From Chloroflexota bacterium (GTDB lineage Bacteria > Chloroflexota > Anaerolineae > Anaerolineales > VGOW01): a stretch of DNA of 64,000 nt. A program made the translations under genes and the position numbers. Position 1 is the first letter of the stretch, and every line of letters starts with the position of its first letter. The DNA is taken from assembly GCA_016197225.1 (NCBI GenBank), contig JACPWC010000016.1, forward strand, positions 51,183 to 115,182, given 5' to 3'. This document shows, piece after piece, positions 44,372 through 52,337 of this stretch. A model generated the notes under the pieces. It was not told where the DNA came from. It saw nothing but the letters and a program-made list of their open reading frames with translations, and did not search any database.

Positions 44372-45157
44372 TTATACCTGAGCGAATGCCTCAGCCACGC
44401 ACTGCCCCTCCCACTGCGCGTGAGGCGCGAAGCCCAGCAAGCGGGCCAGGGTGGGCGCAGTGTCGAGCAAACTGATCGGCCCGGCCAGTTGATAATTGCC
44501 TCGGACGCCCGGCCCGGCCACGACCCAGGGAATGGTCATGTCATCCGGCGAGTCAGTGCCGTGATTGCGGTCGTGGCCGCCGTGATCGCTCTGGATCAAC
44601 ACATGCGCCTCGGCGGGCATCGCTTTCAAAACTGAGGCGAGCAGGCCATCTACCTTTTCGGCCTGCTTCAAGTATTCAGCCGACATCCAGCCATGATTAT
44701 GGCCGCTCGTGTCCACCGTGCCAAAGTAGACGAAGATGAAATCAAGCGCAACATCTGCCATCATCCGGATCGCTTCCCGGGCTACAAATGCGTCGCCGGA
44801 AGAAAGATCGTAGGGCACGTCGCGAAAACTGGAGGCGTGCAAACTCAGCGGCTGGCTCAGGTTACGCAACGGCTCCCAGTTGTAAACGAAGCCGCAACGC
44901 TTGCCTGCCGCCTGGGCCGCTTCCACCAGCCCCGGCAGTGGCCGCGCCATCGGCGACCAGGTGTTGGTGGTGACGCCGTGCCGGGACGGCGGCACACTGT
45001 GAAAAATGGACATGTGACATGGGAGCGTAATAGATGGCATCACACTCGAGGCCCGCAACGTGTAAGCGCCCCGCTCGAACACGCCGCTCAACGTCGGGCA
45101 ATGAGTTACCGCGTCGGGCCGGAGGCCGTCAATCATGATCAAAGCAACAAGAGGCAT
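44372..45157 (-). CDS. Alkaline phosphatase-superfamily phosphodiesterase
   Basis: 261 aa. Metal ligands: LIMIDGLRPD, the nucleophile-type VMPSITLPCHMSIF (Thr), FGTVDTSGHNHG, and QSDHGGHDRNHG. It is compact, like a nucleotide pyrophosphatase/phosphodiesterase core. No signal peptide is visible, so a cytoplasmic location is likely. The substrate is unknown. Followed by the rmd-like gene 21 nt away. Confidence 0.85.
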   Translation of the reverse strand: MPLVALIMIDGLRPDAVTHCPTLSGVFERGAYTLRASSVMPSITLPCHMSIFHSVPPSRHGVTTNTWSPMARPLPGLVEAAQAAGKRCGFVYNWEPLRNLSQPLSLHASSFRDVPYDLSSGDAFVAREAIRMMADVALDFIFVYFGTVDTSGHNHGWMSAEYLKQAEKVDGLLASVLKAMPAEAHVLIQSDHGGHDRNHGTDSPDDMTIPWVVAGPGVRGNYQLAGPISLLDTAPTLARLLGFAPHAQWEGQCVAEAFAQV

Positions 45158-45248
45158 AAATTCTCCAGATCAAACTATCCAAGCGCAACGCGGAATTATG
45201 CCACAACAAGCGTAACTGCTCAGGCTATCTTTGCAAACCGCCCAAGAA

Positions 45249-45313
45249 ATCCGCAGATTTCGCAGATTGACACAGATTTCCTTCTGCGAAAATCTGCGTA
45301 ATCTGTGGATAAA
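45249..45313. repeat. CACAGATT-family palindrome, second copy
   Basis: ATCCGCAGATTTCGCAGATT on the left and AATCTGCGTAATCTGTGGAT on the right. It sits between divergent genes, before the S1 promoter. Confidence 0.7.
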
Positions 45314-45358
45314 TCAGGATGGCTGAGCAGTTACCAACAAGCTTTGTTTGGCCTTTGT

Positions 45359-45387
45359 TTGACAGGCCTTTCCCCGCTAGGTATAAT
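45359..45387 (+). promoter_or_regulatory. Consensus sigma70 promoter of the S1-domain gene
   Basis: TTGACA (45359-45364), 17-nt spacer, TATAAT (45382-45387): full consensus. Transcription starts near 45394, leaving an 87-nt leader. Confidence 0.9.
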
Positions 45388-45410
45388 GCCGTTCACAAGT
45401 TCTCTCATTC

Positions 45411-45456
45411 AGCCGCCGTGGTTTTGAGGCGGCTTGCCTTTTGCCGCCACCTTTTT
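45411..45456 (+). promoter_or_regulatory. Leader with mutually exclusive hairpins upstream of the S1-domain gene
   Basis: Segment 1 AGCCGCC (45411-45417), segment 2 GGCGGCT (45428-45434), segment 3 GCCGCC (45443-45448), then ACC and five T. Segment 2 can pair with 1 (7 bp) or 3 (6 bp). The 2:3 form plus the T run looks like a weak intrinsic terminator, and 1:2 an anti-form. Confidence 0.5.
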
Positions 45457-45480
45457 AAAATAACTGGAGGAAGTATTCCT

Positions 45481-46188
45481 GTGAGTGATGATGTTGCGAC
45501 GACCGATCCCATCAAAATAGCCGACTTGCGCCCCAAGACCCAGCTACAGGGCAAAATCAAAAAGATCGAACTCTTCGGCGCGTTCGTGGACGTGGGCGCT
45601 GAAAAAGACGGCCTGCTTCACATTTCGCAACTGCGAAAAGAGCGAACCAACCGGGTGGAGGACGTGGTGGCCGTCGGCCAGGACGTCACCGTTTGGGTGC
45701 GCAAGACCGACGCCAACACAGGCCGTATTGACCTGACTCTGATTGAGCCCCTCAAGCTCGACTGGGACGAGATCAAAACCGGCATGATCGTCAAAGGCAA
45801 GGTCAACAAACTTGAGAAGTTCGGCGCGTTCGTGGACATTGGCGCTGAACGCTCGGCCTTCATTCATGTGCGCGAGATGATGAGCGGCCACGTGGACGAC
45901 CCGGCTGAAGTGGTAAAAATGGCTCAGGAAGTGGAAGCCAAAGTGATCGCCGTTGACCGCAAGAAGCGCCGGATTGATTTGAGCCTCAAGGCGCTGGACG
46001 ACTTTACGCCGGAAGATGACGAGCCTGATGAGAAGCCGTTGACGGCCATGGAACAGGCCCTGCGCCAGGCCATGAAGGGCGAGCGCGGCGACGCCGAAAG
46101 CAGGCGGCGTAAGAAAAACAAGAGCGAGCGCCCCGAATTTGAAGAACTCTTTGAGCGCACCCGCCAGCAACACGTGCCGAACAAGTAG
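45481..46188 (+). CDS. S1 RNA-binding domain protein (two S1 domains)
   Basis: 235 aa from GTG 45481, which has GGAGGA 10 nt upstream. It has two S1 motifs (KGKIKKIELFGAFVDVGAEKDGLLHISQL type at about 19-85 and KGKVNKLEKFGAFVDIGAERSAFIHV at about 102-170). An acidic/basic C-terminal tail (PEDDEPDEKP then ESRRRKKNKSERPEFEE) follows. It is shorter than the six-domain ribosomal S1 and may be a reduced S1 or an RNA-binding accessory. Its full-consensus promoter and structured leader suggest high, regulated expression. Confidence 0.85.
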   Translation: MSDDVATTDPIKIADLRPKTQLQGKIKKIELFGAFVDVGAEKDGLLHISQLRKERTNRVEDVVAVGQDVTVWVRKTDANTGRIDLTLIEPLKLDWDEIKTGMIVKGKVNKLEKFGAFVDIGAERSAFIHVREMMSGHVDDPAEVVKMAQEVEAKVIAVDRKKRRIDLSLKALDDFTPEDDEPDEKPLTAMEQALRQAMKGERGDAESRRRKKNKSERPEFEELFERTRQQHVPNK

Positions 46189-46222
46189 CCCGGCGACAGC
46201 TTACAAAGTCCCTCAAACATAA

Positions 46223-46263
46223 ACGACGACGCGAGGCCGGATCGGCCCGCGTCGTCGTTTTGT
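46223..46263 (+). terminator. Intrinsic terminator
   Basis: ACGACGACGCG (46223-46233) / CGCGTCGTCGT (46249-46259) followed by TTTGTCTT. It ends the S1-domain transcript. Confidence 0.9.
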
Positions 46264-46289
46264 CTTAAGTCCGGCGACCGGGGTGTTAC

Positions 46290-46538
46290 TCAGTAATCGT
46301 CTTCCTCTTCGTCGTCGTCCCAATCGTCTTCCTCATCATCTTCATAGAGGTCTTCTTCTTCTTCCTCTTCTTCCTCAAGAACATCCTCCTCCCAATCGTC
46401 GGCTTCGGCAGTGGCCGGTTCGTCCACCTGAGAGTAGGTCAGGCAACCCGATTCAGGGTCAATCTCTACTGCCGCCGCGCCGCAGTATTTCTCTTCCAGA
46501 AAAATGCAATCTTCATAATGGCATCGTATTCGAGGCAT
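46290..46538 (-). CDS. Small Cys-cluster protein with very acidic tail
   Basis: 82 aa from ATG 46538. N-terminal half: CHYEDCIFLEEKYCGAAAVEIDPESGC, four Cys that could bind a metal. The C-terminal half is almost entirely Asp/Glu with Trp and Tyr (EEEEEEEEDLYEDDEEDDWDDD). No family is recognised. The acidic tail resembles those of nucleic-acid mimics or chaperone-like proteins. It starts 28 nt after the VKOR stop and could be in that operon. Confidence 0.6.
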   Translation of the reverse strand: MPRIRCHYEDCIFLEEKYCGAAAVEIDPESGCLTYSQVDEPATAEADDWEEDVLEEEEEEEEDLYEDDEEDDWDDDEEEDDY

Positions 46539-46566
46539 CGCTTTCCCTCCAGAGTAAGATTTTGAT

Positions 46567-47037
46567 TCAGGCAAGATGTTGCCGGAGCCGGATGATCGAG
46601 ACTACCAGCAACAAGGTGACGGCAATTGCCGATACTACGCAATACGGGCAAATGGCTCGAAGCACCGCAACTTCAATATAAGTCAGGTAAACGGAATAGA
46701 GCGTGCCGACCAGACTGAGGCCGAAGAGACTCATGACCGGCCAGTCGGCGCCCGACCTTAGCCGCCCTTCGACGAGCAAAATACCGAGAATGAGCAGATA
46801 AGCGCCCAGGCCCAAAAAGGCGATGGGGAAGCCGTTGATCTCGGCATAGATGCTGTTGTTGACCGACTCGCAATCGCCTATGCCGCCGCATTGGGCGGTG
46901 GTGCCGGTGATCTTGAGCCATCCCAGGTAGAGCGAGTCCAGTGCGCCGATGACGGCCAGCCCGATGGCGACCCGGTTCAACCAGGTGGTGAGCGACGCTC
47001 CCGTGTTTTCTTGATTTTTGATAGCACTCGTTTTCAT
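46567..47037 (-). CDS. Vitamin K epoxide reductase family protein
   Basis: 156 aa with four to five TM helices. Loop cysteines CGGIGDC and the active CPYC in the third or fourth helix match bacterial VKOR. It oxidises DsbA-like partners via quinones to form disulfides outside the membrane. No fused thioredoxin domain. It lies directly after moeA on the same strand, though functional linkage is unlikely. Confidence 0.9.
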   Translation of the reverse strand: MKTSAIKNQENTGASLTTWLNRVAIGLAVIGALDSLYLGWLKITGTTAQCGGIGDCESVNNSIYAEINGFPIAFLGLGAYLLILGILLVEGRLRSGADWPVMSLFGLSLVGTLYSVYLTYIEVAVLRAICPYCVVSAIAVTLLLVVSIIRLRQHLA

Positions 47038-47047
47038 AATTGCGCTT

Positions 47048-48295
47048 CTATAAAACTTCCTCCGGCCAATCGAGCATCAAAGTTGGCAAGGTGTCGCCGA
47101 CCAGAGCTTCGGTGAGACCCTCGGCCATGACCAGCAGAGCGTTGGCGCGGGTGAGAGCCGAGATGATGTTCGAGCCTTGCCGGCCCGCGCTCCGGGCCAC
47201 GTAAACGCCGTCTTCGCGGGTGACGGTTGCCCGCAAGTAACTTTCACGTCCATCCGAATAAAACGGCTCGGCCAGTCTGGCCTTCACCGTCGGTTTCTCC
47301 AGCCGCGAATGGCCGCCCAGTTTCAAAATGGCCGGGCGCACAAAAAGCTCGAAGCCCACAATGGCCGACACCGGGTTGCCCGGCAGGCCAAAGAACGGAA
47401 CATTTCGAACCCGGCCAAAGGCCAATGGTTTGCCGGGCCGCATGTTCACCTTCCAGAACTCCAGCGCCCCCTCGCGCTCCACCGCTGTTTTGACCACATC
47501 GTACGCCCCGACCGAGACGCCGGCTGAGGAAATAATCACATCCGCTTTTTGTTCAAGGGCAAGATGAAGCTTGCCCAGCACCGCTTCGAGATTGTCGGGG
47601 GCAACTCCCAACAGAGTCGGCTCGCCCCCATATTTCTTCACCAGCGCGGCCAGGGTGAGGCTGTTGACGTTGCGAATCTGACCCGGGCCGGGCGTCTCCG
47701 TAATGTTCACCAGCTCGTCGCCGGTTGACAGGATGGCAACGCGCGGGCGGCGTATCACCCGGATTCGGGTGAGTCCCAGCGCGGCCAGCACCCCCAGATC
47801 GTAAGGCCGCAACAACGTTCCCGACGAAAGCACTTCGTCGCCCGTCCGCACATCTTCGCCGGTTTGGCGCACGAACGCCCCGGCCTCGACGGCCTTCATG
47901 ATCTGAACACTGGCAGGTAATGGCCCGCCAAGAGATGAGTGTTGGTCGTCGGTGGCTTCAATGGGGATGACGGCGTCCGCGCCAGTTGGCAGATGAGCGC
48001 CCGTCATAATTCGAGCCGCGGCGCCGGGGGACACTTCCAGCGTCGGCAAGACGCCCGCCGGGACATCGCCGATAACGGTCAACTTGGCGGGCGACTGGCT
48101 CGTGGCCGCGCGCACGTCGGCGGCGCGCACAGCGTAACCATCCATGCTTGAATTGGGAAAGGGCGGTAAGTCGAGTGTAGCGCAGATCGATTCGGCCAAC
48201 ACTCTTCCGACGGCGCTCTCTGAAGGAATCGCTTCGGAGTCGAGTGCTTGAAAGTGAGACAGGATCCGAGTGAGCGCGTCGAGTACAGAGAGCAT
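47048..48295 (-). CDS. moeA: Molybdopterin molybdenumtransferase
   Basis: 415 aa from ATG 48295. It has PPFPNSSMDGYAVRAADV, IMTGAHLPTGADAVIPIE, ISSAGVSVGAYD and FGLPGNPVSA, the full MoeA set. It inserts molybdate into adenylated molybdopterin for Moco enzymes, such as the hydroxylase at 1-1110. A TTG 3 codons earlier is less likely. An extended -10 (TGATATAAT, 48354-48346) lies about 50 nt upstream. Confidence 0.93.
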   Translation of the reverse strand: MLSVLDALTRILSHFQALDSEAIPSESAVGRVLAESICATLDLPPFPNSSMDGYAVRAADVRAATSQSPAKLTVIGDVPAGVLPTLEVSPGAAARIMTGAHLPTGADAVIPIEATDDQHSSLGGPLPASVQIMKAVEAGAFVRQTGEDVRTGDEVLSSGTLLRPYDLGVLAALGLTRIRVIRRPRVAILSTGDELVNITETPGPGQIRNVNSLTLAALVKKYGGEPTLLGVAPDNLEAVLGKLHLALEQKADVIISSAGVSVGAYDVVKTAVEREGALEFWKVNMRPGKPLAFGRVRNVPFFGLPGNPVSAIVGFELFVRPAILKLGGHSRLEKPTVKARLAEPFYSDGRESYLRATVTREDGVYVARSAGRQGSNIISALTRANALLVMAEGLTEALVGDTLPTLMLDWPEEVL

Positions 48296-48345
48296 CTCTG
48301 GCAACAGCCCGGTGTTTGCATCGTCCAGCCGGGCAATCTGTTGGC

Positions 48346-48354
48346 ATTATATCA
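48346..48354 (-). promoter_or_regulatory. Extended -10 of moeA
   Basis: TGATATAAT on the minus strand, without a good -35 at 17 nt. Confidence 0.4.
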
Positions 48355-48423
48355 CCCCTGTCAAGCGCCTTTTGGCGATAAACATCACTTGCGGTAAGTT
48401 ACAATCTGCTTAGAATTAGCGTC

Positions 48424-48846
48424 ATGGCCGACGACAAATTAGTGTTGAGCATTGAAGACGATCCAGACATCGCCAGTTTAATCCGCCTGGTTCTGCGCCA
48501 CGCGCCGCTAACGCTGATCCACGCCTCGAGCGGCATCGAGGCCTGGCCCCTGCTCGAAAACCAGATCCCCGATCTGATATTGCTCGACATGATGTTGCCG
48601 GGCATCACCGGGCTGGACTTCCTGGCTCAGATGCGACAAAACCCCAAATACGCCGCCATCCCGGTGATGATCATCTCGGTTCAGGCCGACACTGCTTACC
48701 GGAACCGGGCCCAGGCCCTGGGCGTTGTGCGTTACCTGCTCAAGCCCTTCTCGCCCGCCATTCTGCGGCAGGAGATTCAACAGGCGCTCAAAATTTCCTG
48801 GCCGGAGTCGGGCCGGCTATCCGGGCTTCCACCGTCGAATGTCTAG
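48424..48846 (+). CDS. Single-domain response regulator
   Basis: 140 aa receiver domain: IEDDPD acidic pair, phospho-acceptor Asp in LLDMMLPG, Ser in VMIISVQAD, and Lys in RYLLKPFS. No output domain. Its C-terminus overlaps the relA/spoT 3' end by 30 nt on the opposite strand (convergent). The cognate kinase is not evident. Confidence 0.9.
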   Translation: MADDKLVLSIEDDPDIASLIRLVLRHAPLTLIHASSGIEAWPLLENQIPDLILLDMMLPGITGLDFLAQMRQNPKYAAIPVMIISVQADTAYRNRAQALGVVRYLLKPFSPAILRQEIQQALKISWPESGRLSGLPPSNV

Positions 48847-50406
48847 CACGTTCGGCAACTGTTCGATCCGATTCATAATTCGCGTCAACTGAACCAGGTC
48901 GCTCACCTGAAGAGTCAACAGCATGTTGGCAATGTTCTCCTCCACGCCCGACATGTTGAAGCGGCTCATATTCACCTTCTCGTCGGCCACAATCGTCGAA
49001 ACGTCGCGCAACAGGCCTTCACGGTCATAGGCCTGAATCCGGATCGGCACCGAGTAAGTTTGCTCCGCCGCCCCGCCCCAGCTTACCTGAATCAACCGTT
49101 CCGTCTCGCGTGTGCCAAGCGCGTTCGGGCAATCCTGGCGGTGAATGGTAATGCCGCGCCCGCGGGTGGTGAAACCGATGATCGGGTCGCCCTTGACCGG
49201 GTTGCAACACTTGGCCAGGTGAGTGAGCAAGCCGCCCGCGCCTTGAATCGTCACCTCGTCTGAAGTAAGTTCCACCGGCCGGCGCTCGGCGGTCGGCGGC
49301 GGCAGAGTCTCTTTGTCTTCCTGCTTCTGCTCACGCAGGTAGGTCACGATCCGGTTGACGACGGTCTGAGTGTGAATGTCGCCGCACCCCAGCGCCACCA
49401 GAAAATCGTCAATCTTCTCAAAATCAAACAGGGCGGCGATCTTGTCGTAGGTCAGGTCGTCAATGCCCAGTCGCTTCACCTCGCGCTCCAGCAAATTTCG
49501 CCCGGTGGAAATGTTCAGGTCGCGATCCTGCCGCTTGAGCCAGCCCCGGATTTTTTCTCTAGCGCGGGCCGATTTGACGAAGCCCAGGTCGGCGTTGAGC
49601 CAGTCGCGGCTGGGGCCGCCGCGCTTGGCGGTGATGATCTCCACTTGATCGCCGGTCTTGAGGGCGGTGTTGAGGGGAACCAACTTGCCGTTGACGCGCG
49701 CCCCGCGACAGCGTTCGCCAATCGAAGTGTGGACATGATAGGCAAAGTCAATCGGGGTGGCCTCGGCGGGCAAATCCACGATGTCGCCGCGTGGCGTTAG
49801 AGCGTACACCCGATCCTGGAACACGTCGGTCTTGAGGGCTTCGACAAACTCCTGGCCCTCGGTCACGTCTTTTTGCCAGTCCATCAGGCGGCGCAGATAG
49901 GCAATGCGTTTTTCAAAAGCTTCGTCGCGCTTCTTGGTGCCTTCTTTATAACGCCAGTGGGCGGCAATGCCATACTCGGCGTTCTCGTGCATCTCAGGTG
50001 TGCGAATTTGCACCTCTAGCGGCTTGCCGTCATCATAGATCACCGCCGTGTGCAGAGACTGATAAAAGTTATCTTTGGGGGTGGCGATGTAATCGTCGAA
50101 CTCGCCCGCCTTTGGCATCCACTTGCCGTGAATGCCGCCCAGAGTCACGTAACAGGTCGGAATATCCTTGACGATGACGCGCACGGCCCGCACGTCATAA
50201 ATCTGATCGAAGCTGGCCTCTTTGCGCGACATCTTCTTCCAGATCGAGTAGATGTGCTTGGGCCGCCCCTTGACCTCAATGGCTTCAATGCGGTTCTCAG
50301 CCAGCGCGTTTTTGATCTGCTCGATGATGGCCGTCATGGTGGACTCGCGCGAGACGCGGCGCTCGTCGAGCAGGCCGGCAATCTCTTTATACCGCGCCGG
50401 GTCCAC
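48817..50406 (-). CDS. relA: RelA/SpoT synthetase-TGS-ACT part, separated from its HD domain
   Basis: 529 aa open from GTG 50406. It has the synthetase domain (KGRPKHIYSIWKKM, YDVRAVRVIV, DNFYQSLHTAV), TGS (VYALTPRGDIVDLPAEATPIDFAYHVHT), and ACT (RIQAYDREGLLRDVSTIVADEKVNMSRFN). The frame reads back to LEDLGFRYVDPARYKEI, so the natural protein continued upstream. About 75 residues that normally connect HD and synthetase (the KLADRLHNMRTL... region) are absent. The domain could still make (p)ppGpp if translated from GTG. It may be a damaged gene or an assembly error. Confidence 0.8.
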   Translation of the reverse strand: MDPARYKEIAGLLDERRVSRESTMTAIIEQIKNALAENRIEAIEVKGRPKHIYSIWKKMSRKEASFDQIYDVRAVRVIVKDIPTCYVTLGGIHGKWMPKAGEFDDYIATPKDNFYQSLHTAVIYDDGKPLEVQIRTPEMHENAEYGIAAHWRYKEGTKKRDEAFEKRIAYLRRLMDWQKDVTEGQEFVEALKTDVFQDRVYALTPRGDIVDLPAEATPIDFAYHVHTSIGERCRGARVNGKLVPLNTALKTGDQVEIITAKRGGPSRDWLNADLGFVKSARAREKIRGWLKRQDRDLNISTGRNLLEREVKRLGIDDLTYDKIAALFDFEKIDDFLVALGCGDIHTQTVVNRIVTYLREQKQEDKETLPPPTAERRPVELTSDEVTIQGAGGLLTHLAKCCNPVKGDPIIGFTTRGRGITIHRQDCPNALGTRETERLIQVSWGGAAEQTYSVPIRIQAYDREGLLRDVSTIVADEKVNMSRFNMSGVEENIANMLLTLQVSDLVQLTRIMNRIEQLPNVLDIRRWKPG

Positions 50407-50782
50407 GTAGCGGAAGCCCAGGTCTTCCAGCGGCGATATGAGGTTTATCGTGGCGGGAAACCCGCGGCAGGTTGGTCAGCTTGGTGACGCCGTCCACCAG
50501 TTTGGCAATCTCATCGCCAAAGTCCCGGCGCAGGTCGTCCAGAGTCACCGGCGTGTCTTCAACCGTGTCGTGCAAGAGGCCGGCGGCGATGACCGGCGCG
50601 GGCAGGTGCATCTCACTGAGAATTTTAGCGACGGCAACGCAGTGATTGATGTAAGGCTCGCCGGAGGCGCGGGTCTGGCCGGTGTGAGCGCGCTCGGCCA
50701 GTTGATAAGCGCGTTCAATCAGCAACCGCTCCTGCGGGCTGAAGGTGTTGACAAACTGATCGCGGAACTCGTCGTATTTCAT
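50387..50782 (-). pseudogene. relA: N-terminal HD hydrolase fragment of the same RelA/SpoT gene
   Basis: 131 aa. It carries the hydrolase motifs YINHCVAVAKIL and HDTVEDT and continues naturally to about residue 112 (TKLTNLPRVSRHD). The last 19 residues are out-of-frame junk up to the stop. The join lies at 50431-50447. The missing part includes the end of the HD domain, so hydrolase activity is doubtful. A promoter lies directly upstream of its ATG. Confidence 0.8.
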
Positions 50783-50790
50783 AGACCGGA

Positions 50791-50819
50791 AGTATAACGA
50801 GTGCCGCGCCTGTTGTCTA
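50791..50819 (-). promoter_or_regulatory. Promoter of the relA/spoT gene
   Basis: TAGACA (50819-50814), 17 nt, TATACT (50796-50791). ATG 50782 is 8 nt past the -10, so the mRNA is probably leaderless. Confidence 0.6.
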
Positions 50820-50841
50820 TCTGGTCTAGCTGTGCTATAAA
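50813..50841 (+). promoter_or_regulatory. Promoter of the glycoside hydrolase-like gene
   Basis: TTGTCT (50813-50818), 17 nt ending TGC, TATAAA (50836-50841). The -35 overlaps the -35 of the divergent relA promoter almost base for base. Confidence 0.65.
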
Positions 50842-50898
50842 AGCGGCATTAGCGAGCGTTTATCTGCGTCCATTCTTTTCTCTCAACAGGAGCGACTC

Positions 50899-52041
50899 AT
50901 GTCCCTCAACGGCAAAGGCTTTTACACCTGGCAACTCAAAAACTGCGAAGGCGGCAACCCCGAAGCCATCGCCGCCAAGGCCAAGGCGGCCAACCTCACC
51001 CACGTCCTGATCCAAATCGCCGACACCACATTTGCTTTCGGCTTCGACCGCAACAACCGCGATCAGAATCCGGCGGTGATCAGCGCCTTGCGGAATCGCG
51101 GCATTCAGATTTGGGGCTGGCACTACGTGAAGGGCAACGACCCGGCGGGCGAGGCGCGAATTGCAGTGCAGAGATGCCGCGAATTGAGGGTGGACGGTTA
51201 CATCATTGACGCCGAGAGTGAATACAAGGCCGCCGGCAAGGCCGCCGCCGCCCGCGCCTTCATGAACGAATTTCGGGCCAGCCTGCCTCGGATGCCAGTG
51301 GCCCTCAGCTCGTTTCGCTATCCCTCGTTCCACAAAGAATTTCCCTGGCGCGAGTTTTTGGAGAAGTGCGACCTGAACATGCCGCAGGTTTATTGGGAGC
51401 AGGCGCACAACGCCGACGCCCAACTGGCCCGCAGCGTTTCCGAGTTCGCCAGCACTTCACTGGTGGGCTTTGTGCGCCCGGTGATTCCCACCGGCTCGGC
51501 CTACGGAACCGGCGGCTGGCGAGCCACGCCCGACGACCTCCGCCGCTTCTTTCAAAAGGCGCAAGACCTGGGCCTCACGGCGGCCAATGCTTATTCGTGG
51601 GATTGGGCAACCTCAGCCGGCAACACCGATTTATGGGACGCGGTAGCTCAGTTTGATTGGCCGGTTGATCCGGGTTCAGCCGGATCGGGTGGAGACGTGG
51701 GAGCCGACACTGGGGGGGATATTGTCTCTCGCTACTTCCAGGCCCTGAACAACGGCGACATTGACGCCCTGGTGGCGCTCTACCAGCCTAACGCCGCCCA
51801 CGTCACCGCGCAACGCACCGTCGTCGGCTCACAAGCCGTTCGCGATTTTTACAGCGACCTGCTCTTCAACCGCCTCGCCGGGGGAGCCTTCACGCTTCTC
51901 AACGCCACCGGGCAAGACCCGTCGCGCATGTTCACCTGGTCGGCCTCCAGCAACAGTGGCCGGGTGGTGGATGGCAGTGATACGCTGGGGTTGCGAGAGG
52001 GCAAGATTCAGTATCATTACACAAGATTCAACATCGCTTGA
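50899..52041 (+). CDS. TIM-barrel glycoside hydrolase-like protein with C-terminal NTF2/SnoaL-like domain
   Basis: 380 aa, no signal peptide. Residues 1-255 look like a small beta/alpha barrel: KGFYTWQLKNCEGG, IQIWGWHYVKGND, DGYIIDAESEYK (putative acidic catalytic strand end), MPVALSSFRYP, MPQVYWEQAH, ANAYSWDWA. A Gly/Ser-rich linker (residues 258-275) joins an NTF2-like domain (ISR-type SRYFQALNNGDIDALVALYQPNAAHV). I do not recognise an exact GH family; DUF1906-type barrels are a candidate. AGGAG precedes ATG. Confidence 0.65.
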   Translation: MSLNGKGFYTWQLKNCEGGNPEAIAAKAKAANLTHVLIQIADTTFAFGFDRNNRDQNPAVISALRNRGIQIWGWHYVKGNDPAGEARIAVQRCRELRVDGYIIDAESEYKAAGKAAAARAFMNEFRASLPRMPVALSSFRYPSFHKEFPWREFLEKCDLNMPQVYWEQAHNADAQLARSVSEFASTSLVGFVRPVIPTGSAYGTGGWRATPDDLRRFFQKAQDLGLTAANAYSWDWATSAGNTDLWDAVAQFDWPVDPGSAGSGGDVGADTGGDIVSRYFQALNNGDIDALVALYQPNAAHVTAQRTVVGSQAVRDFYSDLLFNRLAGGAFTLLNATGQDPSRMFTWSASSNSGRVVDGSDTLGLREGKIQYHYTRFNIA

Positions 52042-52068
52042 GTAGAGCGAGTTGACAACTCGCTCTAC
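52042..52068. terminator. Palindrome at a convergent junction
   Basis: GTAGAGCGAGTT/AACTCGCTCTAC, 12-bp perfect arms, 3-nt loop, between stops. Same GCGAGTTG core as 56835-56902. Confidence 0.7.
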
Positions 52069-52337
52069 ATCTCAAACAGACTTCCCTGCGCCCCTCTCTC
52101 ATCCCCCCACTCTGGCAAGGGCGGCAGAGCGTAGCGTTCGTTCACCAGCGCATGAAACTCGCGCGCCAGCAAAGGCGCATCGCGATCTTCGGGAATGTGG
52201 GCGAAGAAGAAGACATCATTGCCCGCCGCCAGCCAGCCGGCAACATGATCAGCCCACTCAGCCAACAAGTCACGATTCAAAGAAGCTGGGGTGGCGGACT
52301 TCGACGGCGTAACGAAAATTCTGAGACAGGGTATCAA
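52065..52337 (-). pseudogene. C-terminal fragment of a DUF72 gene
   Basis: The true DUF72 residues begin at NRDLLAEWADHVAGWLAAGNDVFFFAHIPEDRDAPLLAREFHALV and run to the stop. The preceding residues (MIPCLRIFVTPSK...) are the wrong frame of the N-terminal part. See the next entry. Confidence 0.75.
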
